From contig CAJNYU010002679.1 of the NCBI GenBank assembly GCA_905331475.1, forward strand, positions 102,221 to 166,220: a stretch of 64,000 nucleotides of DNA. Direction: 5' to 3'. Both the position numbers and the translations under genes were made by a program. The notes beneath the pieces are model-generated. The model saw nothing but the letters and a program-made list of their open reading frames with translations, was not told where the DNA came from and searched no databases. The DNA comes from Rotaria socialis (taxonomy: Eukaryota; Rotifera; Eurotatoria; Philodinida; Philodinidae). The first letter of the stretch is position 1; each line of letters starts with the position of its first letter. Shown piece after piece: positions 61,549 through 64,000 of this stretch.

Positions 61549-62554
61549 GTGGCATGCGTCGCGTTTCGTCACGTTTGATTTTAACAGCCATAGGATTATG
61601 TATATGTTGTATTCTATTAATATTTGCTGTAAGTAACTACGGTCATAGCACCGAAGAAATAGATCAAAAAACAGCTAAATGCGACTGTACACCATCAGAA
61701 AAAATAGCTGTTCAACCAGTTCCATTAGCACCGATTGCTACTGCAACTGCAATAACAACAACAACAACAACAACAACGCAAATATTAAAAGAATGCAATG
61801 AAACTCAAAAATCTTCTCCTGTACAACGTGCCATTATTATTTATTATCCACATCATCAAAGTGAATATTTTTTTCCCGAAGTCAGATGGTAAGCTAAAAG
61901 AAATCAATCGCTGGAAATTTTTGCTTGAATTAATCCTCTACTCCTTATGGGACGTAAAGGAATATAGGAACACATACAAGTAATTTACTAAATATGAACG
62001 TAATTCAAGAAAAGTCTAAACTTTAACTAATAGATAAATATAATAATCAATAATTATTACATGCACATGAACATTTTTATTGCTTAAAGTTCTTTATTTT
62101 TCTTTTCTTCTATCAAGGCTTTATCGTTCATGGGTAGAAATGTTACTTAGCCAACCGGCCACATGGCGAACTGATTTTATTATATTTACATATAATTTTT
62201 CGTCTGAATTTCGAAGTCTCGGTTGTGTCAATCGTATACGCCAGAACAAAGAAGAAACATCACTTTGTCGTCTTTTTCTGTATGTACCAGTACAATTTCG
62301 TCTACCAAATGTGACCGATAATAATTTTCAAAATGCATTTAATAATGCAAAAGCTGTCATGGCATCATACAACGATATGAATGATGCATTTATCGGTGTA
62401 CCATTAGTAAATGATACCAAGACATTCGATTCGAATCGTTCAAAATCTCTCTATGACAATCTTCGACAATATGGTTATATAGATTCAATTAATGCAATTT
62501 ACGAAGGTTATTGGACTTTTAAAATGTATGATTTTATTTTACGTACAGATATTG
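61549..62554 (+). CDS. Type II membrane protein, glycosyltransferase-like (DUF7164-type), 5' part
   Basis: Exons 61549-61888 and 62118-62554 join in phase 2. The likely start is ATG at 61554: MRRVSSRLILTAIGLCICC, then LLIFAVSNYG, a short basic cytoplasmic end followed by a signal-anchor helix. A Thr/Ala stem (a run of nine ACA/ACG-type Thr codons near 61760) follows, then RAIIIYYPHHQSEYFFPEVR, WLYRSWVEMLLSQPATWRTD, FIIFTYNFSSEF, CRLFLYVPVQFRLP and YWTFKMYDFILRTDI. The exon ends within RTDI-D, where Golgi nucleotide-sugar transferases often have a DxD metal site. I associate this pattern with the DUF7164 family of rotifers and some protists, from memory. The exon carrying the rest of the DxD region was not found in the remaining 1.4 kb. 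Confidence 0.6.
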
Positions 62555-64000
62555 GTAAGTTGATTATTTTTCAAACTGAATATTAAATTATTATCTATGA
62601 TTTTTTTTGTCATTCGATGAAGTTAAGAAAATAAACAATTTGTTAGAAACATCTTGCTACTAATTAATATGTCAGATGTTCGGATGAAAATTGCTAAACA
62701 GAAATTGTCAAATGCGTATTTATAGAATAATGAAGTTTATGTCAAAGTTTTGATAAAGCGAGAAGAACATAGAGGACTCAGTGTGCCAAGTGGTAAAATA
62801 TTCGCATCAAAATATTAAATTCACGAGAGCGAAAGAATAGAAGTATATTCTAATCGATAGGATTTAATTCTAGACAATTTTTTAGTATCGAGAAAAATTT
62901 AAGCTCTAACGAATCTTGTAGTTGTAAGATTTTCGTGAAGATATTTTTTATTGCGATGATAAATTTCTGATGATCTGTGAGTTTTATCATATAGACAGAC
63001 AAGAACATAATATCGAAATATTCATTCAGCAATGTGAGACAATATTTACCGGTGTTTTTAATGTTAAAATTGTCTAGTCAAATAGAAAAATTTATCTTGT
63101 GAGAACAACAAACTCCAAAACTAGATTTAAAAAGCCTTGCTTCTATACCTCAAAATTTCAACCTTCATTCAAATCTCTGTATAATATTTAGTTCTATCAT
63201 ATATAACTTTAACTTTAAAATTGCCTCTTCTATGAGGTTTCATTATTTGTAAAGATTAAAAGACTAACACAAATATTTTTCTATCGGTAATTCTGCATCT
63301 TTTCAAGTTAAAGAAAAAAAACGAAGGTTCTCTTGCATATCATGTGACTGTTTTAGTGGATGGGGCTATTTTAAAGAGAACAAAAAGTATGCAAATTCTA
63401 CACAAATAATTCAAATATGTATACTTCCGTTCGAATTATTCGTGGGCAGTTTATTTCAACGCTCGTGTTGTGAACTCGAAGGAAGAGTTTTTCACCAGTA
63501 ATATGTACTTTTGAAGAGTTTGATGTTACATAATTATTATGTGCTGATGATAAGTTATGCATTCGCATGCCCAATAGCACAAGTCTGTTTCTCTTGGTTG
63601 TTATATGCAGTTGTTATATATGTGAATAGCTGGCTCACAGTCATGCCTACTCATTATGTAACGGACTGAGTCGATATTACAACACAACATGTGTTGATTC
63701 ATTATCTTAAGTACCATTTGGAGATATTCACTAAATACTTCAAAAAAAGAGGCATCAATCAATAGAAAGAGAGTTCGAAGTAGAAAATTTATTGCTATCT
63801 GTCCTTGTTAAAAAAGCAGGATTATTGAATAACTATCACATAACGTCAAATGCATTGACAGTTATGCAAATATTTTCCTCATTATAATCTCGTGAGCTTT
63901 ATATTCATATCTATTGGATTTTATTCGAAGAACTAAGTAACAAATGTAGCATATAAATACTAAAAGTAATCTGCAGAATCATGACCGACATGAGTTATAG
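62555..64000. other. Probable intron or 3' flank, no exon recognised
   Basis: Starts with a GTAAGT donor. I could not find the expected continuation (Asp-Val-Phe type) before the window ends, so this is either one long intron or a truncated gene with flank. Confidence 0.4.

Noticed and set aside
62672-62730. Candidate third exon of the glycosyltransferase-like gene starting with Asp-Val
   Set aside because: It has an AG before it, but the frame runs into RMKIAK-type sequence without family resemblance and soon stops.

Overview
The window looks like nuclear DNA of a small invertebrate. It is AT-rich, genes are split by many short introns (often 40-80 bp) with GT..AG ends, and it carries animal-only genes: adducin, a Roundabout-type receptor and alpha-tubulin. 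Codon style, intron size, the dense mix of short inverted-repeat elements and a partial gene of a type I associate with rotifers make a bdelloid-type rotifer my best guess. That is an inference, not shown by a marker.

Layout. 1-566: end of a kelch-repeat gene (KLHDC10-like). 1875-2054: a possible tiny minus-strand membrane-protein exon. 4775-7325: a head-only adducin/class II aldolase-fold protein. 7591-20236: a full adducin gene of 14 coding exons ending in the MARCKS-like basic tail. Its 7.1 kb intron holds a complete second gene (13145-19049, same strand) for a 1757-residue protein built of degenerate repeats that I do not recognise. 20751-21577: an inverted-repeat element. 24268-24937 (minus): a three-exon secreted thioredoxin-like protein related to the N-terminal domain of selenoprotein P, with Cys instead of Sec. 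29353-34195: a complete Roundabout-like receptor (5 Ig, 3 FN3, one TM). 35419-35796: an intronless glyoxalase/VOC-fold protein. 37461-39245 (minus): an eight-exon alpha-tubulin lacking Lys40.

From about 41.7 kb to 60.6 kb the window is repeat territory: a decayed hAT-type transposase, a foldback element, a broken gene copy, a 137-bp tandem repeat, a cluster of a 13-bp motif, and several non-autonomous elements with TACCCA ends. The last group is striking because each member carries many copies of its own short palindrome (TAATCGATTA, ATAATGCATTAT, TCGGATCCGA). 61549-62554 is the 5' part of a type II membrane protein of glycosyltransferase appearance whose remaining exons I could not find.

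The genes do not form a pathway. The main relations are a tandem pair of adducin-head genes and the gene-within-a-gene in adducin. I saw no rRNA, tRNA, CRISPR array, LTR element or reverse transcriptase. All exon joins are predictions from splice consensus, reading phase and protein-family resemblance; none is tested against RNA.
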